64,000 nucleotides of DNA from Verrucomicrobia bacterium LW23 (lineage in GTDB: Bacteria > Verrucomicrobiota > Verrucomicrobiia > Methylacidiphilales > UBA1321), in NCBI GenBank assembly GCA_003054695.1, contig QAZA01000005.1, positions 62,001 to 126,000 of the forward strand. The letters run 5' to 3'. The notes beneath the pieces were generated by a model. It saw only the letters and a list, made by a program, of their open reading frames with translations. It had not been told where the DNA came from and searched no databases. Position 1 is the stretch's first letter, and each line of letters opens with the position of its first letter. Shown in pieces: positions 21,965-30,598 of this stretch. Position numbers and translations under genes: made by a program.

Positions 21965-23272
21965 CTACGGCCGCCCGGCCACCGCCGCCGTGGGCGCCGC
22001 GCCATGGCCGTCCACCAGGCGGGCGGCGCCGTACTTGAGCGAAAGGCGCAAGAGATCCAGGGCCACCTGGCTGGCCATCAGCTTAAAGGTTTCGCGGTCC
22101 GTGGAGAGCTTGCGGCGCACAGAGTGGGTGCCGGTTTCGTCAGCCACGGCCAGCCACACGGTCCCCACAGGCTTTTCGGCGGAGCCCCCGTCGGGCCCGG
22201 CGATGCCGGTGGCGGCGACGGCCAGGCTGGTGCCCGCGAGGCGTCGCGCCCCCTCGGCCATGGCCCGCGCCACGGGCTCGCTCACAGCGCCGTGGGTAGT
22301 CAGCAGCGCCGGGTTGACGCCAAGCTCGCGCGTTTTGCTGGTATTGCTGTAGGTGACGTAGCCGGCCTGAAGCACGGCGGAGCTTCCCGGCACGTTGGTC
22401 AGCCGGTTGGAGATGAGGCCGCCCGTGCAGCTCTCCGCCGTGGCGATGGTTTTGCCGGCGGCAACCGACTGGCGCACAACCACTTGCTCCATGCTTTCCT
22501 CATCCTCGGCGTAAATCGCGTCGGCCAGGATGCCACGCACCACGGCGTCGGCGCGGGTCAGCGCGGCCTGGTCGGGGGAGATGAGGCGGAAATCCACCTC
22601 GCCCGGGCGGGCGCAGTAGCCAAACTCAAAGTCGTGAAGCTCGCGCAGCGCCTGCTCCAGCAGCTCCTGTACGCGGCTCTCGCCCACGCCCTGCACGCGC
22701 CATGTACGCTGATGCATCACCTGCATCTCCAGGTGGGTGCGCAGCCAGGGCATCACGTAGGTGGTCCACATCGGCTTCAGCTCGCGCGGGGGGCCGGGCA
22801 GCAGGATGAGGACGTGATCCGGCATGTGGGGCGGGTCCCCCACGTTGCGGTGGGTCATCACCAGGCCGGGCGCGGTGCCATAGTCGTTGGGGAGGACTTC
22901 GCCGCCCTCGGGGACCATCGCCTGGCGTTTGGTCAGCTCGCTGACGCCGTAGCCGCGCCGGCCCAGGTAATCGGTCAGTTTTGTCAGCACGGCCTGGTTC
23001 AGGCGAAGCGGGCGCTCCAGCAGCTCGGCCGCAAAGTCGCGCGTGAGGTCGTCGGACGTAGGCCCAAGGCCGCCGGTGACGATGACCAGCGACGACCGCG
23101 CCAGCCCCTCGCTCATCGCGCCGCGAATGGCTGCACCGTCCGGCACCGTCACCTGCCGGTCCACGCGCAGGCCCAGCTTAAAAAGCTCGCGCGCGATGAA
23201 GCCGAGGTGGGTGTTGGTAACCTGCCCGAGCAACAGCTCGGAGCCCGTGTTGATGACTTCGACGGTAATCAT
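21965..23272 (-). CDS. cinA: CinA family protein (nicotinamide mononucleotide deamidase / ADP-ribose pyrophosphatase type)
   Basis: 435 residues from ATG 23272 (MITVEVINTGSELLLG); a longer frame to 23371 adds 33 non-homologous residues. The N-terminal MoCF-like domain has the typical VTGGLGPTSDDLT. The C-terminal deamidase domain has AESCTGGLISNRLTN and the SYSNTSK-type loop (TYSNTSKTRELGV). It recycles NMN and damaged pyridine nucleotides. The length fits the two-domain form. Its leader is C-rich (GGCACCTCC). Confidence 0.95.
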   Translation of the reverse strand: MITVEVINTGSELLLGQVTNTHLGFIARELFKLGLRVDRQVTVPDGAAIRGAMSEGLARSSLVIVTGGLGPTSDDLTRDFAAELLERPLRLNQAVLTKLTDYLGRRGYGVSELTKRQAMVPEGGEVLPNDYGTAPGLVMTHRNVGDPPHMPDHVLILLPGPPRELKPMWTTYVMPWLRTHLEMQVMHQRTWRVQGVGESRVQELLEQALRELHDFEFGYCARPGEVDFRLISPDQAALTRADAVVRGILADAIYAEDEESMEQVVVRQSVAAGKTIATAESCTGGLISNRLTNVPGSSAVLQAGYVTYSNTSKTRELGVNPALLTTHGAVSEPVARAMAEGARRLAGTSLAVAATGIAGPDGGSAEKPVGTVWLAVADETGTHSVRRKLSTDRETFKLMASQVALDLLRLSLKYGAARLVDGHGAAPTAAVAGRP

Positions 23273-23410
23273 GGAGGTGCCGGCGCGCGAGGGGATGGAT
23301 CGGGCCAATGGAGACAACACATGGCCCGGGAATGCCCCGCAACATCCCGAAAGCATGGCAACTATTGACATGCAGTCAAGACGCGCTTCCGTCCACGTTT
23401 TCCCTTCCGC

Positions 23411-23515
23411 CCTTCGTGTCTTCGTGCCTTTGTGGTTAAATTCTCTGTCCCCGGTTTCCGGCTCCGCAGCGTCTCAGAAGGAGATATTAACCACCAAGGC
23501 ACGAAGACGCCAAGG
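23411..23515. repeat. 105-bp inverted-repeat element
   Basis: Two 29-nt arms (23411-23439 and 23487-23515) match as inverted repeats at 26 of 29 positions. The arm core is TCTTCGTGCCTT plus GTGGTTAA, flanking a 47-nt spacer. Similar arm sequences are common as dispersed repeats in environmental bacterial genomes, as I remember them. It lies 49 bp past the end of the 23565 gene and upstream of cinA. It does not match the other repeat families in this window. Confidence 0.65.
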
Positions 23516-23564
23516 GAGGAGTTTCGGCTAGATTAAATGATGAGAGAGTACGAATGCACTCCGC

Positions 23565-24068
23565 TCAATTCATATACCACTTGCCGCGAATCTTCGTGAA
23601 CCCCATCTTCTCCTCCATATTATCCGGCCGGGGCTGATCCTTCACGTCGTAAGCCACTTCCGTATCTGTCTTGCTTACAGGCTTTTGCGTGCGAATATGC
23701 TTGAGCAGATCCAGCGTCGTCTTCGCAACGCGCCTGCGGAACATCTCCGCCGCCTGGTCCAGATCGCCCGCCGCCTCCGCGTCGCTGACGATGTCGGGCG
23801 GGCCGTATTCCTTCAGGAACTTCCGGTAGTCCGGCTGCGGCGCCTCCAGGTCGCGAATCATCATCGCAATCGTATCGTCCAAAATCCCCCGAGAAAGCGA
23901 GCGTGTGGGGTCTGTCTCCGAGGCGGAGGACGCGGCGTGGGCTCCGGCGGGTGGTGTGGCAAGAGGTGTCGCTGCCCAGCAGATAAGCAGTACCGCGCTC
24001 AGCAGAAGTCCCCGCTGAAACCGAATCTGACAGGCATCGCCCGAAGCAAATGAGAGCGCAAAGGTCAT
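23565..24068 (-). CDS. secreted small protein of unknown function
   Basis: 167 residues from ATG 24068. The hydrophobic signal segment is GLLLSAVLLICWAATPLATPPAGAHA. The mature region is charged and alpha-helical, with YRKFLKEYGPPDIVSDAEAAGDLDQAAEMFRRR and ending in FTKIRGKWYMN. The ending GKWYM resembles the terminal strand of small periplasmic or lumazine-type folds. No family is recognised. Confidence 0.65.
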   Translation of the reverse strand: MTFALSFASGDACQIRFQRGLLLSAVLLICWAATPLATPPAGAHAASSASETDPTRSLSRGILDDTIAMMIRDLEAPQPDYRKFLKEYGPPDIVSDAEAAGDLDQAAEMFRRRVAKTTLDLLKHIRTQKPVSKTDTEVAYDVKDQPRPDNMEEKMGFTKIRGKWYMN

Positions 24069-24163
24069 GGTTTAGTTAACGCGTTTGCGTGCGCGTTCTT
24101 AATGTACAGAGTACAGCTTCTTAGCGAGGACGCAATCCGCGATCCGTACTCAGCCGAAACGAT

Positions 24164-24568
24164 TCAGCTATCGAGCCACACTTCAAAAACGGGCACGCCC
24201 GCCCCTTCCCCTTCAGCGAGGCGAAAGTGCTGGAGAACCACGTGGTCGGAACCCCGCACGACAGGAACAAGCGCATTGTGAGTCTGGTACATCAACTCTA
24301 AATGCGTAAAGTTTGCACGATTCTCACTTGCCAACTGGAGCAATGCGGGGCCGGACCTCGCGGGCAAATCGGCTCGCAGCACAAGGGTGGAGCAGGTAAG
24401 TACTACCTCGTCCAGAGGTGGAATCCACGGAAAGGGAGCCTTTGATCTCCGCATGAGGCGAGCGCGGATTCTCACCTCAAGTGCTTGCCGAAACTCGTCC
24501 CTCTGCGCATACACGGGATCGAGCAGCAGCCACGAGTAGCCCAGGTTGATTTGCGTAGGGAAGGGCAC
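24164..24568 (-). CDS. hypothetical protein
   Basis: 134 residues from a GTG at 24568; an in-frame TGA lies 18 bp further upstream, so the start is confined. No signal peptide or membrane segment. The reading frame has sensible amino-acid composition (PFPWIPPLDEVVLTCSTLVLRADL, FTHLELMYQTHNALVPVV), which favours a real gene, but third positions are less GC-biased than in its neighbours. Function unknown. Confidence 0.45.
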   Translation of the reverse strand: MPFPTQINLGYSWLLLDPVYAQRDEFRQALEVRIRARLMRRSKAPFPWIPPLDEVVLTCSTLVLRADLPARSGPALLQLASENRANFTHLELMYQTHNALVPVVRGSDHVVLQHFRLAEGEGAGVPVFEVWLDS

Positions 24569-24669
24569 GGGCTGGGAGTAGTATCAGCAGAAATGCATGA
24601 GACTGCCCGGAATCTCATCGAAACTCCGGGCTGTTGTACGTCAGGCTTGAGCTGCAACCAACGGCGCGC

Positions 24670-26151
24670 TTACACGCCCGCCAGCTTCTTCACTTCCTTC
24701 AGCTTCGGCGCGTCCTCAAACTTCTTGTAGTAGTCGTCGAGGGGGTAGCAGCCGGAGCGAAGGCCGTTGCGGGGGGCGGTGGTGCAGTCGCTGAAGGTGC
24801 GGCAGATGAAGCGGCCCTCCAGCTTGCCCTGGGTGGAGGCTTCCGTCGCGGCGTGCAGGATGTCGGGGTAGCTGAGCACCACGCGGCCCAGGCCGATGCT
24901 GTCCACGGCGCCGGTGCGCACGTAGTACTGCGCCACGTTGGGCAGCAGCTCCTGCAGGTAGGAGTAGGCGCTGCCGACCATGATCATCTCCGGCACGGCG
25001 GCTTTCAGCTGCTTCACCACGTTGATCTGGCGCGTCACGCTGATCAGCGGGTCCTCGTGCGGCTGGTAGCCGTCCGAGGGCGGGTAGGCGGCGGGGCGCT
25101 GAATATGCGGGTTGTAGTACGGGCTGCCGGCGGAGAGGTTGAGCAGCTTGACGCCCAGCGAGCTGAGCATCTTCACAAACTCGATCGTCTCGGTCAGATC
25201 GTACTCCAGCGGGTTCTCGCGGTTGATGCCAAACTGGTAGTTGTAAGGCAGCATTCCGGCGAATTCCTCCGGCATGCCGGGCCCGAGCTTGCCGGCGTCC
25301 GCCAGCGCGGGATTGGGCTTGAATGGCACGAAGTCAAACGCCGAGAGGCGCACGCCAATGCCCAGGCCGGGCGCCGCCGCCTGGATGCCCTGGATGATGT
25401 CGCGCGTCAGTCGCGTGCGGTTCTCGAAGGAGCCGCCGTAGATGCCGGGGCGGGTGATCGCGCCCAGGAACTCGTGCAGCAGGTAACCGTGGCAATGCTT
25501 CACGTCGACGAAATCCGCGCCGATTTCCTTGGCGATGACGGCCGCCGCGATGTACTGGTCGGTCAGCCGCTTCAGCTCGTCGTCGGAGAGCACCTGCTCG
25601 TCGCTCTGCACGTTAAACTTCTTGTCCAGGATGGGGTGGCGATAGGCGATGAGGGACTCCCAGCGCTTCTTGTCATTGGGCCGGCAAAAGCGGCCGGAGT
25701 GGGTGAGCTGGAAGCCGATGACCAGGTCGTCCGTCCTGCCATAGCGCTCGGCGTGCGCCGCAATCAGAGTCTCGCGCAGCTGGGCAATGCCCGCCTTGTT
25801 CGTCTCGTTCACGATCAGCTGGTTCATGTTGGCGCGGCCGTCCGGGCGCACCGCCATGGCTTCGCCGCCCCAGATCAGCTTGGCGCCGCTCTCGCCAAAG
25901 CGCTGCCAACGGCGGATCATCGGCTCCGTTACGCCGCCGGACGTGGTGCCGTCCCAGCCTTCCATGGGGTGGATGGCCCAGCGGTTGCCGATAATGCGAT
26001 CGCCCCACTGCAGGGGCGCGCGCAGCGGCGAGGCGTCGCCGAGGGTGATTTCGTCGTCAAGCTGGAGGTCCAGCCCCAGGCTGGCCAGGTGCGCACGGAA
26101 CTGCTCCGGCTTCTTGATCGTGGGGATACGAGTAAGCTTAAAAGGATTCAT
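24670..26151 (-). CDS. NADH:flavin oxidoreductase, Old Yellow Enzyme family
   Basis: 493 residues. An FMN-binding TIM barrel with WAIHPMEGWDGTTSGG at the N-terminus, FQLTHSGRF, then DFVDVKHCHGYLLHEFLGAITR and GGSFENRTR. The C-terminal ICRTFSDCTTAPRNG..SGCY has three cysteines where longer 2,4-dienoyl-CoA-reductase-type relatives bind a [4Fe-4S] cluster. The second flavin/NAD domain of those enzymes is absent. It starts 51 bp after the GH88 gene, so the two are probably one operon. Substrate unknown. Confidence 0.85.
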   Translation of the reverse strand: MNPFKLTRIPTIKKPEQFRAHLASLGLDLQLDDEITLGDASPLRAPLQWGDRIIGNRWAIHPMEGWDGTTSGGVTEPMIRRWQRFGESGAKLIWGGEAMAVRPDGRANMNQLIVNETNKAGIAQLRETLIAAHAERYGRTDDLVIGFQLTHSGRFCRPNDKKRWESLIAYRHPILDKKFNVQSDEQVLSDDELKRLTDQYIAAAVIAKEIGADFVDVKHCHGYLLHEFLGAITRPGIYGGSFENRTRLTRDIIQGIQAAAPGLGIGVRLSAFDFVPFKPNPALADAGKLGPGMPEEFAGMLPYNYQFGINRENPLEYDLTETIEFVKMLSSLGVKLLNLSAGSPYYNPHIQRPAAYPPSDGYQPHEDPLISVTRQINVVKQLKAAVPEMIMVGSAYSYLQELLPNVAQYYVRTGAVDSIGLGRVVLSYPDILHAATEASTQGKLEGRFICRTFSDCTTAPRNGLRSGCYPLDDYYKKFEDAPKLKEVKKLAGV

Positions 26152-26202
26152 GGGAGGGGGAATGGTTTCTGCAACTGCAAGGGCTGTCGAAGAGGGACGA
26201 AC

Positions 26203-27615
26203 TTACGCGGCGGCACCAGCGGCGGCGGGGGCAAAGTCGATATCGAAGAAAGTGGAGGCGGGCTTGCCTTTGGCCTCGCGCCACAGCAGGGCGGCAAGCT
26301 CGGCGGCATGGTAATCGCCCCACATGCTGCTTTCGCCGCACGGGATTGTCTGGCCGGCGGGGATGTAATCCCAGCCATTGGGGCGATGGTACACGGAGTG
26401 AAGGACCAGGCCCTCGTGCTTTGTGTCGGTGGAGAGGTACGGCTCCGCAAACACGGTGCGCGCGATGGTGAGCGCGGCTTGCGCGTAGCGGGTGCCCTTC
26501 TCCGTCTGGCCCTTGCTTTTGAGGTAGCGGCCCAGGATGGCCAGGCCCTGCGCGGCGATGACAGCGGCGGAGCTGTCGGCCGGCTCGTGCGCGTTGTAGG
26601 GATCGGCCGGGCGGTTAAGGTAGTCGCCCAGCTTGTGCAGGTTGGGCGCGCCGGTATCCCAGTAGGGGACGCCGCACGTGGGGGTGAACTCCAGGTAAAA
26701 GTCCGCCACGGCCTCCGCGGTGGCCAAAAAGCGGGCGAGGACGTCCGCCTTGCCGCCGTGCGCCGTAAACTCGGACTCGGGGCGCGTCTCGAGGAACTCC
26801 AGCTCCTCCGGGTAGCCGCAGAGGATCCACGCCAGGCCGCGCGTCCACGTGGTAAACGGCGCAAAGCCCTGCTGAGAGGACGGGCAGCGGTAGGAGCCAT
26901 CGTTGAGATTAAATACGGACTCGTGCGCCACGCGGCCACGGATGTCGTAGCTGTCGCGGCCGCGGCCGAAGTAGACGTTGTACTTGGCAGTCGTATCCGC
27001 ATGCAGCACAAGGCGATCCACCAGCGAGATGACGCGGTCGCGCTCGCCCATCAGGCGGTGGCCCAGCTGGTGGGAGACGGCCAGGGCGCGCAGGGAGCGC
27101 ACGGTATCCGCAAACAGGGAGTGCGGGCCGTTGAAGCTGGCGATATAGCCCTGGCCCGCGGGCAGGTCCGTCCAGCGCGCGGCCTGTACGGCGCCGGTGG
27201 ATTTAAGGGCGAGCTCATAGTAAGCGCGCTCCCACTCAGAGTAGGGCAGCACGCCTAACTTCATCAGGCGCAACAGGTTGCCGTAGGTGCTGACGTTGTT
27301 GAAGCCGTGATCGTGCACGCCGATGTGCGTGATGTGCGGCGCCATGTACTTCACCGTCGACTCGCGCCCGATCTTCAGAAAGGCTTCATCGCCAGTCACT
27401 TCGAACTGCAGGATGGAGAGGCCGTACTGGAAGCCCTGGGTCCATTCGGTCCACCCGCGCGCGGTGTATTTGCCGGCCTCCGTAAAAACCGGGGTGCCCT
27501 GGCCGTGCGGCCAGCGGTTGTGCAGGGCGTGAATCTTCTCGCCGGAGAGGGCAAAGACGCGTTCGATGGCAGGCAGGAGCTGGGCTGCCGTGAGGGCGGA
27601 ATCGATATGGACCAT
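26203..27615 (-). CDS. glycoside hydrolase family 88-like (unsaturated glucuronyl hydrolase)
   Basis: 470 residues, an (alpha/alpha)6-barrel type enzyme. Recognisable GH88 features: HIGVHDHGFNNVSTYGN near residue 100, the Asp-containing FNGPHSLFADTVRSL, PTCGVPYWDTGAP, DSSAAVIAAQGLAILGRYL and SSMWGDYHAAELAALL. This class hydrolyses unsaturated uronic-acid termini left by polysaccharide lyases. No signal peptide is seen, so it probably acts in the cytoplasm on imported oligosaccharides. First gene of a likely two-gene operon with the OYE-type gene. ATG at 27615. Confidence 0.85.
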   Translation of the reverse strand: MVHIDSALTAAQLLPAIERVFALSGEKIHALHNRWPHGQGTPVFTEAGKYTARGWTEWTQGFQYGLSILQFEVTGDEAFLKIGRESTVKYMAPHITHIGVHDHGFNNVSTYGNLLRLMKLGVLPYSEWERAYYELALKSTGAVQAARWTDLPAGQGYIASFNGPHSLFADTVRSLRALAVSHQLGHRLMGERDRVISLVDRLVLHADTTAKYNVYFGRGRDSYDIRGRVAHESVFNLNDGSYRCPSSQQGFAPFTTWTRGLAWILCGYPEELEFLETRPESEFTAHGGKADVLARFLATAEAVADFYLEFTPTCGVPYWDTGAPNLHKLGDYLNRPADPYNAHEPADSSAAVIAAQGLAILGRYLKSKGQTEKGTRYAQAALTIARTVFAEPYLSTDTKHEGLVLHSVYHRPNGWDYIPAGQTIPCGESSMWGDYHAAELAALLWREAKGKPASTFFDIDFAPAAAGAAA

Positions 27616-28103
27616 AAAAGTTGAAATCGCAATCCCTTACGCTTAGGCGCGACGAGGTGTGTGGAGTCGCGGCGATGAACCGGGTCAGTTCGGGGAAGTT
27701 TCATCATGCAACGAAGGGAATATCTTGAGAAGTGAAATTTGCGATATTGCGTGCGGAAAATGAAGGAAAGCACCGATTTCGCGCGCAAAAAAAGGCAAGA
27801 AAAGTGCGCCCTCGTTGATGATCAGGCACTTGCAATTCAACAGTGTGAGTGAAATTGCGGTTGATCAATCGACTGCATCACATCGCCCGACACCACAATG
27901 GCCCAGCCGTATGTTTTATGTGTAAACCAGCAACGCTCCCGGCAGCAGCTTAACGAACCGCCGTGCAGCCTTTATAAAAAGTCAATCCTGTGCGATAGTA
28001 CGGGGATTCATTTGCCGGTGGCGGCCGGGCTTACCCCTTGCTTGCTATTGTCCCTCCGTTGCCGGCGTTTTCTTCATCCAACATCTCTACATAGGTACCT
28101 ACA
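27616..28103. other. 488-bp divergent intergenic region
   Basis: Lies between the leftward GH88 gene and the rightward small membrane protein. A+T-rich for this genome in its middle third. Near-repeats GTGAAATTTGCG (about 27733) and GTGAAATTGCGG (about 27849) might be operator half-sites. No credible gene, tRNA or riboswitch was identified. Confidence 0.4.
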
Positions 28104-28325
28104 ATGTCATCACAAATTCCTGTCATCAGCCAGTCGGAAAAACCCTCAACTTCCTCCGTTAACCGGGTCGGGCTGTGGGCGGTTATCTTTATCCTTATCG
28201 CCGTGGTCTCCATGACGCTCATCTATATGTTTGGCCAGGTGGAGGATAGCCCGTTGCTCAAAACGACGCCCGTTGCTCCCGCGCAGGGGGCTGAGCCCTC
28301 GCCATTGCCGGCCACCAATATGTAG
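28104..28325 (+). CDS. small single-pass membrane protein
   Basis: 73 residues. Polar N-terminus, one transmembrane helix (VGLWAVIFILIAVVSMTLIYMF, about 23-44) and a Pro/Ala-rich tail. Codon use matches neighbouring genes. It is followed by an 8-bp-stem hairpin at 28347-28387. Possibly part of the TonB/ExbB-type cluster to its right, but the link is only positional. Confidence 0.6.
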   Translation: MSSQIPVISQSEKPSTSSVNRVGLWAVIFILIAVVSMTLIYMFGQVEDSPLLKTTPVAPAQGAEPSPLPATNM

Positions 28326-28346
28326 AGCAACGCATCCCGTCTGGAC

Positions 28347-28387
28347 AGCCGCCTTGCTTTGCCCTAGCGTGGCAGGATGAGGCGGCT
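28347..28387 (+). terminator. hairpin after small membrane protein gene
   Basis: AGCCGCCT at 28347-28354 and AGGCGGCT at 28380-28387 form a perfect 8-bp stem with a 25-nt loop. A second stem GTAAGGC/GCCTTAC follows at about 28397-28426. No U-tract, so termination strength is doubtful. Confidence 0.4.
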
Positions 28388-28471
28388 TGCGCGTGTAAGG
28401 CAACCGCTTTGCACGCAACGCCTTACGCTCTACGCTTCACGCCTTACGTCCCCGCCCTCAGCACCTCCCGC

Positions 28472-29512
28472 ATGCCTCGCACCAAAACCACCCTCCGCAT
28501 TGGGCCGCCGATGCCTGTCCCCAGAGACAGCGGCGGCGGCGCGGAGGCGTGGATCAGCCGGATTCCGCGGGAGACGCGCATGCTGTTACCCTTTGTGGTG
28601 CTGGCACTTATCCTGCACATTAGCGCGTTTTACGTGATTGAAATCCGCTACCCGGCCACCCAACGGGAGATCCCCGTGCGCACCGATTTGATGCTGCTGA
28701 GCGAGTCCTCGCTGAGCGACCGCGAACGTGCCGCGCTGGAGTTCTGGACCGAGATGAACGATCCGAGCCGCATGATCGTGCCGGCCGGCCCCCTCCTTAC
28801 CCGCGCCGAGATGACGCTGAAGTGGAATGCGCGCGAGAACTTTCCCACCGCACCGCAGCGCCCAGAAGGCAGCCTGGCCACGGCGTCGGGCAGTGGAGGC
28901 GACACGTCCGTTCGCGACCTTCTCGCGTCGATTCCCCGGCCTGCGGGCGCCGCGAGATCTCCCGGCATGTTTTCCACGCAAGTAGCTGCCAGCCAGCGGG
29001 ATACCCCTGACGCCGGCGGCCCGGTGCCGCGCGTTTACCCGCCCAGCATGGTTCCCCTCTTCTCCGAGGGCTGGCCGACACTGCAGGAGCGCGTGACGCA
29101 GGGCATGACGCCGCCGCGGCAGGACTTCCCCTACCCGGCTCCCGCTCAACGCCCGGCCGCCGCCGCCTCCTCATTTGCCGTGCTGGACGCCGAGGGCGAC
29201 GCCCGGCTGGTGGCGAATACCATCCCCGCGCTGCCCAACCCGCCGTACGATCCGCTGGCGGCGCTCGGCACCACCGTTTTGTCGCTCGGCGTGGATGAAT
29301 CCGGCCGTGTACGCAGCGTAATCGTCGCGGAATCGTGCGGCCGCCCGGCCATCGACCAACAAGCCGTCGCCGCCCTCCGACGCGCCCAATTCCGCGCCGC
29401 CGCGGCAGCTGAGCCCGGCATTGCGTGGATCCAATGCCACGTCTACTGGCGCTTTACTCCAGCCTCCGCCGACACCAGGCCCGCCCAGCCGCGGCCCGAA
29501 GCCGCGCGCTAA
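28472..29512 (+). CDS. TonB-like energy-transducing protein
   Basis: 346 residues from ATG 28472, with C-rich leader CACCTCCCGC. Layout: short cytoplasmic part, one N-terminal TM helix (LLPFVVLALILHISAFYVI), a Pro/Ala-rich periplasmic linker, and a C-terminal TonB-type domain (LGVDESGRVRSVIVAESCGRPAIDQQAVAALRRAQF). Such proteins pass proton-motive-force energy to outer-membrane proteins with ExbB/ExbD. An ExbB/TolQ gene lies 1.1 kb away on the same strand, but no ExbD was seen. The TM helix lacks the classic SHLC-type motif, so this is TonB-like, not canonical TonB. Confidence 0.75.
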   Translation: MPRTKTTLRIGPPMPVPRDSGGGAEAWISRIPRETRMLLPFVVLALILHISAFYVIEIRYPATQREIPVRTDLMLLSESSLSDRERAALEFWTEMNDPSRMIVPAGPLLTRAEMTLKWNARENFPTAPQRPEGSLATASGSGGDTSVRDLLASIPRPAGAARSPGMFSTQVAASQRDTPDAGGPVPRVYPPSMVPLFSEGWPTLQERVTQGMTPPRQDFPYPAPAQRPAAAASSFAVLDAEGDARLVANTIPALPNPPYDPLAALGTTVLSLGVDESGRVRSVIVAESCGRPAIDQQAVAALRRAQFRAAAAAEPGIAWIQCHVYWRFTPASADTRPAQPRPEAAR

Positions 29513-29540
29513 ATCCGAGCATATACATATCTTCTCAGAC

Positions 29541-29621
29541 GCGCCACCGGCGCGAAAGCCTATAGCCCAGGGCGTAAGCCCTGGGCATGAGTTCGAAAGG
29601 AATCGCGTCCTGTAGGGACGC
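29541..29621. terminator. triple-hairpin convergent terminator/repeat
   Basis: Three consecutive hairpins in 81 bp: CGCGCC/GGCGCG near 29540-29554, GCCCAGGGC-gtaa-GCCCTGGGC (29565-29586) and GCGTCC-tgtag-GGACGC (29605-29621). It lies between the convergent TonB-like and TPR genes, 28 bp and 6 bp from their stops. The second and third hairpins resemble palindromes dispersed in many PVC-type genomes, from memory. Confidence 0.6.
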
Positions 29622-29627
29622 AACAGC

Positions 29628-30482
29628 TTACTTGCCGGCCGGTGCGTTGGTCGCTGCGGGCGCGTTCGTCATCGGGGCGGGAGCGGGAGCTGGCGCCGCA
29701 TTCGTCGCGGCCGGGGCGAGTGCCGCAGGGGCGTTGGTGCCGGGCGTGACGGGGATGACGGTGGGCTCCAGCGGGGCGGCGTTGGTGGCGCCGGGGGCGG
29801 GCGCGTTGGTGGCGGCCTGTGCGTTGGTGGCGGCCAGGGAGTCGAGCAGCTTCTGGTCGACCTTGGCGGCGGGGGTGATTTGGGCCAGGCGATCGGTGGC
29901 GATGGAGCGCAGTTCGCTGTCGGGGGCGGCGACGTTCAGGCAATCACCCAGGGCTTTGCGGGCTTCGTCCAGCTTGCCGGCGGTGGTGTAGAGGCGGCCC
30001 AGCTCCAGGAGGGCGAGGCCCGAGTAGGTGTCGGGCGGGCGGGTTTCGCCGAGCTTCTTCAGCTTGTCGGTACCGGCGGCGCTCAGGCCGCGCGCCAGAT
30101 CCACATAGGCCAGGCCCAGGCCGGCGCCGTTTACGAGCGGGTGTTTGGGGTAAGTCTGGACAAACGTGCTGTAGAGCAGGGCGGCCTCGTCGACTTTACC
30201 GGCGCGCATAAACTCCTCGGCCAGCACCAGCATCTCCGGCGCTATTTGCCTGGAGCCCAGGAACTTACGCACCAGCTCCAGCTTCTCCTCCGGCGTCTTG
30301 GCCAGGGTGTACTCCAGGCGCGCCTGGGTCTCCCACATTTCGGCGCGAAGGAACCAGTAGCCCACCGCACCCGCAAAAAGCAACAGCGCCACAAAGCCGA
30401 TGATGATCGGCCGCTTGTAGTTCTCCCACAGTTGATTATCCTCATCAATGAGGTTGGAATCCAGCTTATCTAACAAAGACAT
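29628..30482 (-). CDS. membrane-anchored TPR protein with ATNAP-rich tail
   Basis: 284 residues from ATG 30482 (MSLLDKLDSNLIDEDNQLWENYKRP); the longer frame to 30683 is not homologous-looking. One N-terminal TM helix (IIIGFVALLLFAGAVGYWFL) precedes TPR-like helical pairs (TYPKHPLVNGAGLGLAYVDLA, YSGLALLELGRLYTTAGKLDEARKAL). The layout is like the YfgM/TPR_21 group of periplasmic chaperone-type proteins. About 60 C-terminal residues are repeats of ATNAP with Ala/Pro, a tail style seen in Verrucomicrobia. Divergent from the ExbB/TolQ gene, sharing a 116-bp promoter region. Confidence 0.75.
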   Translation of the reverse strand: MSLLDKLDSNLIDEDNQLWENYKRPIIIGFVALLLFAGAVGYWFLRAEMWETQARLEYTLAKTPEEKLELVRKFLGSRQIAPEMLVLAEEFMRAGKVDEAALLYSTFVQTYPKHPLVNGAGLGLAYVDLARGLSAAGTDKLKKLGETRPPDTYSGLALLELGRLYTTAGKLDEARKALGDCLNVAAPDSELRSIATDRLAQITPAAKVDQKLLDSLAATNAQAATNAPAPGATNAAPLEPTVIPVTPGTNAPAALAPAATNAAPAPAPAPMTNAPAATNAPAGK

Positions 30483-30598
30483 TCTGCCACTATGTGCAAA
30501 AACAGCCACGGTGGCAAAGCACAATTTTGGGAAGATGCTGCCCGGTGCGCATTTTAGTTCCGCAACCGGGGCAAGTGGCGCTATGTTATGCGCCATCC

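Noticed and set aside
24634-27258. 874-codon open frame on the plus strand
   Set aside because: Lies antisense to the OYE and GH88 genes, which have clear family motifs; composition is shadow-like.
29628-29860. ATNAP coding repeats as a mobile or minisatellite array
   Set aside because: Repeat units are irregular and in frame with an ordinary low-complexity tail; no flanking duplications.
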